Assembly: GCF_002138415.1 (NCBI RefSeq) | Contig: NZ_CP015612.1 | Coordinates: forward strand, 3,574,001 to 3,638,000 | Source: Stenotrophomonas maltophilia | GTDB lineage: Bacteria; Pseudomonadota; Gammaproteobacteria; Xanthomonadales; Xanthomonadaceae | Length of the DNA stretch: 64,000 bases | Reading direction: 5' to 3' | Shown: positions 12,094 through 20,748 of the stretch, piece after piece | Layout of the letters: each line of letters begins with the position of its first letter | Position numbering within the stretch: the stretch's first letter is position 1 | Position numbers and translations under genes: made by a program | Notes under the pieces: generated by a model | The model's database searches: none | Seen by the model: only the letters and a program-made list of their open reading frames with translations | What the model was told of the DNA's origin: nothing

Positions 12094-12894
12094 ATGTCCC
12101 AGCGTCACCGTACCCCTGCCCTGCTCTGCCTGGCCCTGCTGCCCCTGCTCGCCGCACCGATCGCCCATGCCAAGGATGACCACTGGACCTTCGAAGTCGC
12201 CGCCGGTGGTGGCGTGACCCCGCGCTACAGCGGCAGCGAGGAGTACCGTGCGACGCCATCGCTGTCCTTCGATGTCACTTCGCCGGGAGGATGGTTTCTG
12301 GGTACCAGTGGCATCGGCTGGGGCACCACCCTCGGCGAGCACACCCGCGTGCGTGCCTATGTCGGCGCCAGCGGCATCCGCAAGGACAAGGACTCCCTGC
12401 TCGGTGGTTCCGACTTCCTGCGCGGCATGGGTGATATCGATACCCGTCCCCTGGTCGGTGTCTCGGCTGGTTATACGCTGGGCGAAGCCGTGCTGAGCGG
12501 CGCCTGGCAGTTCACCCGCAAGGACGAGGACAAGGCCGAGAACGGCCTGGCCACCCAGCAGATCCACCTGAACCTGAGCATGCCGCTGTTCGACCTGGCC
12601 GGCGGTGTGGTCAGCGGCAGCGTGTCCACCGACTACGGCAACCGTGGCTACATGCAGACCTGGTACGGCGTCAGCCCGGAACAGGCGGCGCGCACCGGCT
12701 TTGCCCAGCACACGCCGAAGGCCGGCCTGGTCAGTGCCGGTCTTGGCCTGAAATGGAGCCACCGCGTGGGCCGCAACGGCAACTGGTACATCTCGGCCGA
12801 GGGCACGCGACTGCTTGGCGACGCCGCCGACAGCCCGATCGTGCAGAAGCCCAACCAGTTCGGGCTGATGAGCGGCTACACGCACCGCTTCTGA
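12094..12894 (+). CDS. MipA/OmpV family outer-membrane protein
   Basis: Outer-membrane barrel protein of 266 residues. Signal peptide ends near APIAHAKDD (about residue 27). The mature part has the family's WTFEVAAGGGVTPRYSGSEEY start and ends in an aromatic residue (GYTHRF). E. coli MipA binds MltA and PBP1B as a scaffold for murein synthesis; many homologues are simple stress-induced porin-like proteins, so function is only loosely inferred. It follows the RstAB-like pair in the same direction, behind a perfect RstA-type site, which suggests it is a target of that system. A strong terminator lies directly downstream. Confidence 0.85.
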   Translation: MSQRHRTPALLCLALLPLLAAPIAHAKDDHWTFEVAAGGGVTPRYSGSEEYRATPSLSFDVTSPGGWFLGTSGIGWGTTLGEHTRVRAYVGASGIRKDKDSLLGGSDFLRGMGDIDTRPLVGVSAGYTLGEAVLSGAWQFTRKDEDKAENGLATQQIHLNLSMPLFDLAGGVVSGSVSTDYGNRGYMQTWYGVSPEQAARTGFAQHTPKAGLVSAGLGLKWSHRVGRNGNWYISAEGTRLLGDAADSPIVQKPNQFGLMSGYTHRF

Positions 12895-12897
12895 TTC

Positions 12898-12925
12898 AAA
12901 AAAGGGCGCCCCTCGGCGCCCTTTC
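12898..12925. terminator. Bidirectional rho-independent terminator
   Basis: Stem AAAGGGCGCC / GGCGCCCTTT (12901-12910 and 12915-12924) with loop CCTC, flanked by A and T runs. It lies between the convergent mipA-like gene and the small secreted protein gene and can serve both. Confidence 0.85.
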
Positions 12926-12935
12926 ATCCCTGCGG

Positions 12936-13481
12936 TCAGCGGCAGGCCGGTGCCTGACCGCTGCCGCACAACTCGACCTCGCGCAGCCAACCAATCCACT
13001 GCACGACGTCGTCCTTCTCCGGTTCAGAGCGGAACGATTTCTGCACGGTGTGGAAACCCCCTGTGCCCTGGATGCCCTTGATCCAGGTGAACTCGGGCTT
13101 GCCGGTGCCCGGATTCCTGGGGCAGCTGAGCATCAGCAATGCGAATGGGCGACCACCTTCCTCGCCCTCGCGGATCCAGTGACTCTGTGCGTCGGGGCAG
13201 GCAATGCGCCAGCCGGCTTCGATGATGCCGAGGAACTCGCGCGGGCTTGCGTGGCTACTGTTCGGCGCGTCGTTGACGGTGACCATGTCGGTCCAGTCCT
13301 GCACGGTCTGCCCATTGGGCACGTACTCGGTGATGCGGTTGCCCTGCGCATCGGTGTTCTGGTGGGCCTGGTGGTAGCCCTTCATCGGCGGCAACTGCAC
13401 CTGCTCCGCAGCGGCGGCATGGGTAGCCGACGTGGCGAGTGCCAGTGCGATGCAGAGTGAAGCCAGGCGTGTGACGTCCAT
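12936..13481 (-). CDS. Secreted protein of unknown function
   Basis: Protein of 181 residues that I do not recognise by name. It has a clear Sec signal peptide (MDVTRLASLCIALALATSA, cleavage near AAAAEQ). The mature part is about 155 residues with four Cys: near the middle (RIACPDAQ, LMLSCPRNP) and at the C-terminus (VELCGSGQAPACR), probably disulfide-bonded. The start is supported by AAGGAG nine bases upstream; a longer reading would put MLNFCPDKENR before the signal. It stands alone between two terminators, so it is probably transcribed by itself. Likely periplasmic. Confidence 0.7.
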   Translation of the reverse strand: MDVTRLASLCIALALATSATHAAAAEQVQLPPMKGYHQAHQNTDAQGNRITEYVPNGQTVQDWTDMVTVNDAPNSSHASPREFLGIIEAGWRIACPDAQSHWIREGEEGGRPFALLMLSCPRNPGTGKPEFTWIKGIQGTGGFHTVQKSFRSEPEKDDVVQWIGWLREVELCGSGQAPACR

Positions 13482-13544
13482 GCGGTTCTCCTTGTCCGGG
13501 CAAAAGTTCAACAAGGCGATTCTGCACCGGGAAGGCCCGCGATG

Positions 13545-13570
13545 GCGCCCCCACTCGAAGAGGGGGGCGC
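13545..13570 (-). terminator. Terminator hairpin after clpB
   Basis: GCGCCCCC and GGGGGGCGC form an 8-bp GC stem around a nine-base loop, eight bases beyond the clpB stop. There is no long T run, so efficiency is uncertain. Confidence 0.6.
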
Positions 13571-13578
13571 TTGCAGGG

Positions 13579-16164
13579 TCAGGCCTTGGCGAACACCAGG
13601 CGGCCGCCGTCGTTGCCGACTTCGATGGTGTCGCCGTTGACGAAGGCGCCGGACAGGATCTTCTGCGCCAACGGGTTCTCCAGCTGCGCCTGGATCGCGC
13701 GCTTCAATGGGCGCGCACCATACACCGGATCGAACCCGACGTTGCCGAGCAGGTCGAACGCTGCGTCGGACACCATCAGCTTCAAGCCGCGCTCGGCCAG
13801 GCGCTTCTCCAGGCCACGCATCTGGATGCGCGCGATCTGCTTGATCTGCTGCTTGTCCAGCGGGTGGAACACCACGATGTCGTCCAGGCGGTTGATGAAC
13901 TCCGGACGGAAGTGCGCCTGCACCACGCCCATCACCGCCGCCTTCATCTGCGTGTAGGCCTCCGGGCTGTCATCACTGCTCATGTCCTGGATCTGGTGCG
14001 AGCCCAGATTCGAAGTCATCACGATGACGGTGTTGCGGAAGTCCACGGTGCGGCCCTGGCCATCGGTCAGGCGGCCATCGTCAAGCACCTGCAGCAGGAT
14101 GTTGAACACATCCGGGTGCGCCTTCTCCACTTCGTCCAGCAGGATCAACGAGTACGGACGGCGACGCACGGCCTCGGTCAGGTAGCCCCCCTCTTCGTAA
14201 CCAACGTAGCCCGGAGGGGCACCGATCAGGCGGGCGACGCTGTGCTTCTCCATGAACTCGCTCATGTCGATGCGGATCATTGCGTCGGCGCTGTCGAACA
14301 GGAACTCGGCCAGCGACTTGCACAGCTCGGTCTTGCCGACACCGGTCGGGCCGAGGAACAGGAACGAACCGGCCGGACGATTCGGATCGGACAGCCCCGC
14401 ACGCGAGCGGCGCACGGCGTCGGAGACGACCTTGATCGCTTCCTCCTGGCCGACCACGCGGTTGTGCAGCACCTCTTCCATGCGCAGCAGCTTGTCGCGC
14501 TCGCCTTCGAGCATCTTGTTGACCGGGATGCCGGTCCAGCGCGAGACGACCTCGGCGATCTCCTCGTCGGTCACCCGGTCCTGCACCAGCTTGAAGTCCT
14601 TGTGTTCGGCCTCCTGCGCAGCGGCCAGCTGCTTTTCCAGCTGCGGCAGCAGGCCGTACTGGATCTCGCTCATCTTGGCGAAATCCTGGCGGCGCTGCGC
14701 CGATTCCAGCTCCAGCTTGGCCTGCTCGACCTGTTCCTTGATCTTGGTTGCACCCTGCAGCGCGGCCTTCTCCGACTTCCAGATTTCATTGAGGTCGGAG
14801 AACTCGCGCTCCAGCGCATCGATGTCGTTTTCCAGATCGGCCAGGCGCTGCCGCGAGGCCTCGTCCTTTTCCTTCTTCAGCATCTCGCGCTGGATCTTCA
14901 GCTGGATCACCCGGCGTTCCAAGCGATCCAGTTCCTCCGGCTTGGAGTCGATCTCCATGCGCAGGCGCGAGGCCGCCTCGTCCATCAGATCGATGGCCTT
15001 GTCCGGCAGCTGGCGATCGGTGATGTAGCGGTTGGACAACGTGGCCGCCGCCACGATGGCCGGGTCGGTGATCTCCACCCCGTGGTGCACGGCGTACTTT
15101 TCCTTCAGCCCGCGCAGGATCGCGATGGTGTCCTCCACCGACGGCTCACCGACGAAGACTTTCTGGAAGCGGCGCTCCAGCGCAGCGTCCTTCTCGATGT
15201 ACTTGCGGTATTCGTCCAGCGTGGTCGCACCGATGCAGTGCAGCTCGCCGCGTGCCAGCGCCGGCTTCAGCATGTTGCCGGCATCCATCGCGCCGTCGGC
15301 CTTGCCCGCGCCGACCATGGTGTGCAGTTCATCGATGAACAGGATGATCTGGCCTTCGTTCTTGGCCAGGTCGTTGAGTACACCCTTCAGTCGCTCCTCG
15401 AATTCGCCGCGGAACTTGGCCCCGGCGATCAGCGCGCCCATGTCCAGCGACAGCACGCGCTTGCCGCGCAGGCCCTCGGGTACTTCGTCGTTGATGATGC
15501 GCTGGGCCAGCCCTTCCACGATCGCGGTCTTGCCCACGCCAGGTTCGCCGATCAGCACCGGGTTGTTCTTGGTCCGGCGCTGCAGCACCTGGATGGTGCG
15601 GCGGATTTCCTCGTCACGGCCGATCACCGGGTCGAGCTTGCCGCTCTCGGCCCGCGCGGTCAGGTCGATGGTGTACTTCTCCAGCGCCTGCCGCTGCTCC
15701 TCGGCATTCTCCGACTGCACGTTCTCGCCGCCACGCAGCTTGTCGATCGCCGCCTGCAGGCGCGTCTTGTCGGCACCAGCGGCGCGCAGCGCCATGCCCA
15801 GCGTGCCGCCATCGTCCAGCGCCGCCAGCACGAACCACTCGCTCGCAATGAAGGCGTCCCCGTGCTGCTGCGCCAGCTTGTCGGTCTGGTTCAGCAGGCG
15901 CCCCAGATCGTTGCCCATCGAGACGTTGCCGGCCTGGCCGGATACCTTGGGCAGTGCGTCCAGCGCCTCGGTCAGGCGCTCGCGCAGCACCGGCACGTTC
16001 ACCCCGGCCTGGGCCAGCAGCGGGCGCGTGCTGCCACCCTGCTGGTCCAGCAGCGCGCTGAACAGGTGAACCGGTTCGATGATGCTGTTGTCGCGGCCCA
16101 CGGCCAACGACTGTGCGTCTGCCAGCGCCTGCTGGAAACGCGAGGTGAGCTTGTCCATCCGCAT
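13579..16164 (-). CDS. clpB: ClpB protein disaggregase
   Basis: Hsp100 AAA+ chaperone of 861 residues that, with DnaK, pulls proteins out of heat-induced aggregates in the cytosol. It follows the E. coli protein almost block by block. The N-domain ([20 protein letters not shown]) comes first, then NBD1 with Walker A GEPGVGKT near residue 205, then the middle-domain coiled coil at about 410-530 (heptad-rich, [16 protein letters not shown]), then NBD2 with Walker A GPTGVGKT near 605. The pore loops include [13 protein letters not shown] and GYVGYEEGG. The start ATG has GAGGA seven bases upstream. A sigma-32 type promoter lies 50-80 bp upstream, fitting heat-shock control. Confidence 0.98.
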   Translation of the reverse strand: MRMDKLTSRFQQALADAQSLAVGRDNSIIEPVHLFSALLDQQGGSTRPLLAQAGVNVPVLRERLTEALDALPKVSGQAGNVSMGNDLGRLLNQTDKLAQQHGDAFIASEWFVLAALDDGGTLGMALRAAGADKTRLQAAIDKLRGGENVQSENAEEQRQALEKYTIDLTARAESGKLDPVIGRDEEIRRTIQVLQRRTKNNPVLIGEPGVGKTAIVEGLAQRIINDEVPEGLRGKRVLSLDMGALIAGAKFRGEFEERLKGVLNDLAKNEGQIILFIDELHTMVGAGKADGAMDAGNMLKPALARGELHCIGATTLDEYRKYIEKDAALERRFQKVFVGEPSVEDTIAILRGLKEKYAVHHGVEITDPAIVAAATLSNRYITDRQLPDKAIDLMDEAASRLRMEIDSKPEELDRLERRVIQLKIQREMLKKEKDEASRQRLADLENDIDALEREFSDLNEIWKSEKAALQGATKIKEQVEQAKLELESAQRRQDFAKMSEIQYGLLPQLEKQLAAAQEAEHKDFKLVQDRVTDEEIAEVVSRWTGIPVNKMLEGERDKLLRMEEVLHNRVVGQEEAIKVVSDAVRRSRAGLSDPNRPAGSFLFLGPTGVGKTELCKSLAEFLFDSADAMIRIDMSEFMEKHSVARLIGAPPGYVGYEEGGYLTEAVRRRPYSLILLDEVEKAHPDVFNILLQVLDDGRLTDGQGRTVDFRNTVIVMTSNLGSHQIQDMSSDDSPEAYTQMKAAVMGVVQAHFRPEFINRLDDIVVFHPLDKQQIKQIARIQMRGLEKRLAERGLKLMVSDAAFDLLGNVGFDPVYGARPLKRAIQAQLENPLAQKILSGAFVNGDTIEVGNDGGRLVFAKA

Positions 16165-16214
16165 TGCGAATCCTCATCGGTCATCAGGGCCGGCCTGGGC
16201 CGGCAATGCTGGAA

Positions 16215-16242
16215 AGATGCGGTTGCCCCACCCGGTTTCAAG
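16215..16242 (-). promoter_or_regulatory. Sigma-32 (RpoH) heat-shock promoter of clpB
   Basis: Reading leftward, CTTGAAA (16236-16242) is separated by 13 bases from CCGCATCT (16215-16222). This is an exact -35 and near-exact -10 (consensus CCCCATNT) with correct spacing for RpoH. It lies about 50 bp before the clpB start. Confidence 0.85.
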
Positions 16243-16375
16243 GGTGGCTGCGACTGCACCCCGGGGCCAGTCAGCCTGCGGCCAGCATGCCGGAGCGCGT
16301 GTGGTCGGCGCGTTGATCCAGCGCAAGCCACTGCGCGCCAAACACTGGAATCCGGGCATCGCGGATGCGATACTT

Positions 16376-16394
16376 GCGAACCATTCTCATTTCG
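16376..16394. promoter_or_regulatory. Possible Fur box upstream of the FecI-like sigma gene
   Basis: GCGAACCATTCTCATTTCG resembles the ATTCTCATT half of gammaproteobacterial Fur sites and lies 24 bp before the sigma factor start. I count 10 of 19 matches to the E. coli consensus, so this is only suggestive. Confidence 0.35.
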
Positions 16395-16417
16395 ATCAAG
16401 ACCACACTCTCCCTTTC

Positions 16418-16912
16418 ATGGGCCTCCACCACGAACAACTGGGCATGCTGTACCGCGATCATCGCGTCTGGCTGCACGGCTGGCTGAGCGGGCGCGTGGG
16501 CAATCGCGATGTGGCTGACGATCTCACCCAGGACACCTTCGCGCGGCTGCTGCTGGGGCGCGATCTCGCTGCCCTGCGTGAGCCCCGTGCCTTCCTGACC
16601 ACGGTAGCGCGCGGGCTGGCCGCCAACTGGTTCCGTCGCCAGGCGCTGGAACGCGCCTACCTGGAATACCTGGCCCAGTTTCCAGAACCGGTGCTGCCCT
16701 CGCTGGAAGAACAGGCACTCGTGCGTGAGGCTTTGCAGCAGATCGATGCGATGCTGGACGGATTGCCGGCAATGGCGCGCCGGGTGTTCCTGCTGGCGCA
16801 GTTCGATGGGCTTCGCTATGAGGCCATCGGCGAACAACTGGGGTTGTCGCTGTCCACGGTGAAGCGGCACATGAAACGGGCACTGCTGGGCTGCCTTGCG
16901 CATGCCGGCTGA
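16418..16912 (+). CDS. FecI-type ECF sigma factor
   Basis: Extracytoplasmic-function sigma factor of 164 residues. Region 2 is near residues 8-75 (DVADDLTQDTFARLL typical of region 2.2, then FLTTVARGLAANWFRRQALERAY). Region 4 is near 105-160 with HTH YEAIGEQLGLSLSTVKRHMKRAL. In the family it is held by a FecR-type anti-sigma and released by ligand binding to a TonB receptor. Both partners follow immediately: the fecR-like gene overlaps the end of this gene by 11 bp. The start is the first ATG with the usual region 2 spacing; no clear ribosome site is present. The ligand is unknown. Confidence 0.88.
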   Translation: MGLHHEQLGMLYRDHRVWLHGWLSGRVGNRDVADDLTQDTFARLLLGRDLAALREPRAFLTTVARGLAANWFRRQALERAYLEYLAQFPEPVLPSLEEQALVREALQQIDAMLDGLPAMARRVFLLAQFDGLRYEAIGEQLGLSLSTVKRHMKRALLGCLAHAG

Positions 16913-17870
16913 GACCGCCACCGCACCGGCCCTACCGCCTCGTGTGCTGGAGCAGGCCGCCGACTGGCTGATGCGCCTGCACGAAGACGGCAGCGCGGCG
17001 CACCGCGCGCGGTGGCAGCGCTGGCACGATGCCGATCCCGACCATGCACGTGCGTGGCAGCGCGCGGAGCGTCTGCTGGCGCTGAGCGGGCAGGTGCCTC
17101 CGCCATTGGCCCACAGCGCACTGCAACGCGCGCCCTCGCCGGGCCGGCGCGCCGTGCTGCGCAGCGTTGCCGCACTGCTGGTGGCACCACTCGGCGGTTG
17201 GCTGGCATGGAGGTTGTGGGATGACGCGGCGTGGGATGCCAGCGTCCGTACCGCCGTGGGCGAACGATCACAGCGGGTGCTGGACGATGGCAGCGTGCTG
17301 CAGCTGGATACCGGCACTGCGGTCGACGTCGCATTCGATGCGCATGCGCGCCTTCTGCGGCTGCGGCATGGGCAGATGCTGGTGGAGACAGCCGCTGATC
17401 CACAACGCCCGGCCAGGCCGTTCCGGGTTACAACCCCCTACGGCACGCTGCAGGCACTTGGCACCCGTTTCAGCGTGCGCCTGTTCGGGGACGACGCCCT
17501 GCTGGTGGTCCAGCACGGCGCGGTGCGGATCTCCACACAGGGTCAAAAGCGCCAGGTCGACGCCGGGCAGCAGCTGCGCTGGAACCTGGCCCGGCTGCCA
17601 CCGCCCGTACCTGCGTTACCCGGCGCTGACGCGTGGGTCCGGGGCATGCTGGTCGCCGATGCAATGCCGCTGCAACAGGTCTTGCAGGAGCTGGGGCGCT
17701 ACCAGCACCGCTGGCTGCGCGTGGATCCGCACGTCGCCGGCCTGCCGGTGTCCGGCGCATTCCCGCTGGACGACCTGCAACGCAGCCTGTCGATGCTTGC
17801 CGCCACCCATGCGCTGCGGATCGAGCAGGGGCTGTGGATCCACGTGTCGGCTGCGGGACATCGCGGCTGA
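16902..17870 (+). CDS. FecR-type transmembrane anti-sigma regulator
   Basis: Inner-membrane regulator of 322 residues. The cytoplasmic N-domain (DUF4880 type, residues about 12-70, QAADWLMRLHEDGSAAHRARW) binds the sigma factor. A single membrane segment lies near 85-103 (LRSVAALLVAPLGGWLAW). The periplasmic FecR domain follows (VGERSQRVLDDGSVLQLDTGT through TPYGTLQALGTRFSVR). A C-terminal STN-like module (LQQVLQELGRYQHRW) probably contacts the receptor. The start ATG overlaps the upstream sigma gene, giving translational coupling. A TTG two codons earlier is possible but less likely. Confidence 0.88.
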   Translation: MPAETATAPALPPRVLEQAADWLMRLHEDGSAAHRARWQRWHDADPDHARAWQRAERLLALSGQVPPPLAHSALQRAPSPGRRAVLRSVAALLVAPLGGWLAWRLWDDAAWDASVRTAVGERSQRVLDDGSVLQLDTGTAVDVAFDAHARLLRLRHGQMLVETAADPQRPARPFRVTTPYGTLQALGTRFSVRLFGDDALLVVQHGAVRISTQGQKRQVDAGQQLRWNLARLPPPVPALPGADAWVRGMLVADAMPLQQVLQELGRYQHRWLRVDPHVAGLPVSGAFPLDDLQRSLSMLAATHALRIEQGLWIHVSAAGHRG

Positions 17871-17923
17871 CACTTTTCCGAGCGTCGCGTGGCAGAGGGT
17901 ATGAACCCCTCATTTTCCTCCCC

Positions 17924-20713
17924 ATGACCGTAAACCTGCCCCGGCTTCGACTGAGCCTCCTCGCCACCGCGCTCGCCGCCACACCCGCGCTGGCTCAATC
18001 ACCGCCCGATGAATCCCTGCACGTCCAGCGCAGCACCGTCTCGCTGGGCAGTGCACTGGGCGCGTTCGCCGCCGAGCATGGCGTGGCCCTGTCCTTCGAC
18101 CCCGCGCTGACCCGTGGCCGCCAGGCTCCATCGATTGCCACAGGCCTGGACGTGGACGCAGGGTTCGACGCACTGCTGCACGGCAGCGGGCTGCGCGCGG
18201 TGCGGCGCGCCGATGGCAGCTACACCTTGCAGCGTGCGCAGGTGTCGGCAGGCGCACGACGCACCAGTACCCTGCACGTGCCGGGGCAGGACGCCGGCTC
18301 GACCTTCGGAGGCAGCCTGCAACTGGACCGCAGCTACGTTGCGGCGCAGGCCGCCGGCAACGGTGACATCACCCGGCTGCTGCGCATCCATCCCGCCGTG
18401 CAGTTCGACAATGCCGACCAGGGCAGCTTCAGCCCCGGCGAAATCCGCCCTGCGGAGATCAGCATCAATGGTGCGAAGTTCTATCAGAACGCGTTCATCG
18501 TCGATGGCATGAACTTCAACAACGACATCGACCCGGGCGCGGATCCGGAGGTGTACCGGCTGTTCTCCGTTCCAGGCGGCTCGCAGGCGCTGGCACTGGA
18601 CAGCAGCCTGCTGGAAGACGTCACCGTGCATGACAGCAACGTTTCGGCCGCCTATGGTGGATTCAACGGCGGCGTGGTCGAAGCCAGCACCCGACGACCA
18701 TCGCGCGCCTTCAGCGGCCGCCTGTCCACCCAGTCTTCGCGATCTTCGTGGACACGCTACCACCTGGACTCCACCGTCGCAGACAGCTACCAGAAGGCGT
18801 CCGGCGCGAATGACGGGCAGCCGGAATTCAAGAAGACCACCACGCGCGCTGATCTGGAAGGCTATCTGACCGACCGCATCGGCGTCCTGGCCAGTTTCAC
18901 CCGCAAGCGCTCGACCATTCCCACCTACAACCTGCAGTCGCACCTGGTCGACGATGCGCATCCGGAGAAACAGATCCAGCGGCGCAGCATCGACAATCTG
19001 TTCGTCAAGGCGGTCTGGGAAGCGAGCGACACCCTCGACATCGAGGCAAGCTTTACCCGTGCGCCGGAGGAATCCCACTACTTCCGCTCCAACGTCCCCG
19101 GTGCCGGCATCGACATCATTGGCGGTGGCCGCCAGGCGATGCTCAAGGCGACGTGGTCGCCGCAATGGGGCACTCTGACCCAGCAGGTGGGCTGGAGTTC
19201 TACCGAGCAGTCCCGCCATCCACAGTCTGCGGACTACATGAGCTGGCACTGGGCCGAGGGCAAGGACTGGGGAACCTCGGGCAGCTCGCTGGAAGGTGAA
19301 TTCGGCGATATTGACCAGGCACAGAAGACGCTCCAGTACCGTGCCGATCTGATACTGGCACCGCAGCGCTGGCTGGGCATGGAGCATCGTTTCGCGGCAG
19401 GCGTCCAGTACCAGCACCAGGATGTCGACTACGAGCGCCTGGACGACACCTACATCTATGTCTCGCCGGCACGCACCACCAGCTGTACCAACAAGGCCGG
19501 CATCACCGACACGCAGACCTGCTGGATGGGCCTGACCCGCACCGGCCGCGCCAACACCAGCAACTGGCCCGGACAGTTCTTCACCAGCCGCACTTATTAC
19601 ACGCGCGGCCGGCTGGACTTCCAGATCGACAGCTGGAGCGCCTACGCCGAAGACAGCATCCGCGCGGGACGCCTGTCGTTGCGCCCCGGCCTGCGCATCG
19701 ACCATGACAGCTACATGCGGCACACCACGGTCGCACCCCGCCTGGCGATGTCACTGGATCTCGACGCCGCCGGCGACACCCAGCTGATCGCGGGCGCCAA
19801 CCGCTATTACGGCCGCAACGCGGCCACGTGGCGGCTGCGCGATGGCCTTGATCGGCTGCAATACAGGAACCAGCGCCGCCCCACCCTCGACAGCGAATGG
19901 ACCGCAGGCACGCAGACCGCCAACGGCCTGCATTTCGATCGCCTGAGAATCGCCTACGACGATGAGCTGATGCTGGGCGTCAAGCAGCAATGGAAGGGCT
20001 GGGAGTTCCTCGGCAAGGTCGTCAGCCGCAAGGGGCGTGACCAGGTCGTGCGTTCCAGCAGCCGGGTACAGGACGAACGCGCGGATGACCCTTCACTGGC
20101 CACCCACTACGAAACCTGGAGCAACGACGGCCGCAGCGAGACGCAGATCATCAGCCTTACCGTGCGCCCCCTGCGCCGCCTGCAGTTCGGCGGAACCAGC
20201 ACCACGGGCCTGCTGGCGCTGGACTGGACCGATAGCCGCTCTTCTGCGCCCGACTACGAGGACGACTTCAGCACCGCGTACTACGAGAATCCGATCATCC
20301 GCTACGACGGCAGCTACATCCGCTACCGCGATCGTCCGGCAGACAACTTCACTCGCCCATGGACCGCGCGACTGGCCACCACCACGCATATCCCGGCAGC
20401 CCGGCTGACCTGGGGCAATACGCTGCGCTACCGGGCCGGCTATCGCGCGATACGGGACACCGGACTGAAGGATGTCCATGACGGCCAGAGTGTTGCGGTC
20501 TGGGAAAGACGGCGGTTTGCCCCTTCGTTGATCTGGGACATGCGCATTGGCTGGGAGCAGCCGTTGTCGACGATGGGCACGGTCTTTGCCAACGTGGATG
20601 TGTTCAACGTGCTGGATCGGCGCGCGGTGAATGGCGTATCCAGCAGCGTCAGCCGCGCGCCGTACTACGAAATGGGACGCTCGTTCTGGCTCGAAGTGGG
20701 CTACCGGTTCTGA
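17924..20713 (+). CDS. TonB-dependent receptor with N-terminal signalling (STN) domain
   Basis: FecA-like outer-membrane transducer of 929 residues. The signal peptide ends near ALAQS (residue 25). The STN/secretin-like domain covers about residues 30-110 (VQRSTVSLGSALGAFAAEHGVALSF). The plug (GDITRLLRIHPAVQFDNADQ, then the INGAKFYQNAFIVDGMNF segment) precedes a large barrel ending in EVGYRF. The signalling domain passes ligand binding to the FecR-like partner encoded 53 bp upstream. The plug wording, with INGAKFYQN and PGSQALALDSSLLEDV, differs from the other two receptors in this window, so a different ligand is expected. The last codon region touches the next gene. Confidence 0.9.
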   Translation: MTVNLPRLRLSLLATALAATPALAQSPPDESLHVQRSTVSLGSALGAFAAEHGVALSFDPALTRGRQAPSIATGLDVDAGFDALLHGSGLRAVRRADGSYTLQRAQVSAGARRTSTLHVPGQDAGSTFGGSLQLDRSYVAAQAAGNGDITRLLRIHPAVQFDNADQGSFSPGEIRPAEISINGAKFYQNAFIVDGMNFNNDIDPGADPEVYRLFSVPGGSQALALDSSLLEDVTVHDSNVSAAYGGFNGGVVEASTRRPSRAFSGRLSTQSSRSSWTRYHLDSTVADSYQKASGANDGQPEFKKTTTRADLEGYLTDRIGVLASFTRKRSTIPTYNLQSHLVDDAHPEKQIQRRSIDNLFVKAVWEASDTLDIEASFTRAPEESHYFRSNVPGAGIDIIGGGRQAMLKATWSPQWGTLTQQVGWSSTEQSRHPQSADYMSWHWAEGKDWGTSGSSLEGEFGDIDQAQKTLQYRADLILAPQRWLGMEHRFAAGVQYQHQDVDYERLDDTYIYVSPARTTSCTNKAGITDTQTCWMGLTRTGRANTSNWPGQFFTSRTYYTRGRLDFQIDSWSAYAEDSIRAGRLSLRPGLRIDHDSYMRHTTVAPRLAMSLDLDAAGDTQLIAGANRYYGRNAATWRLRDGLDRLQYRNQRRPTLDSEWTAGTQTANGLHFDRLRIAYDDELMLGVKQQWKGWEFLGKVVSRKGRDQVVRSSSRVQDERADDPSLATHYETWSNDGRSETQIISLTVRPLRRLQFGGTSTTGLLALDWTDSRSSAPDYEDDFSTAYYENPIIRYDGSYIRYRDRPADNFTRPWTARLATTTHIPAARLTWGNTLRYRAGYRAIRDTGLKDVHDGQSVAVWERRRFAPSLIWDMRIGWEQPLSTMGTVFANVDVFNVLDRRAVNGVSSSVSRAPYYEMGRSFWLEVGYRF

Positions 20714-20748
20714 GGCCCGCGCGCCGCTGCAGGCTTGGCTGGATTGCA

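Noticed and set aside
13432..16518. A 1028-residue open frame opposite clpB
   Set aside because: It is the antisense shadow of clpB in GC-rich DNA; it has low-complexity His/Gln/Arg composition and no domain.
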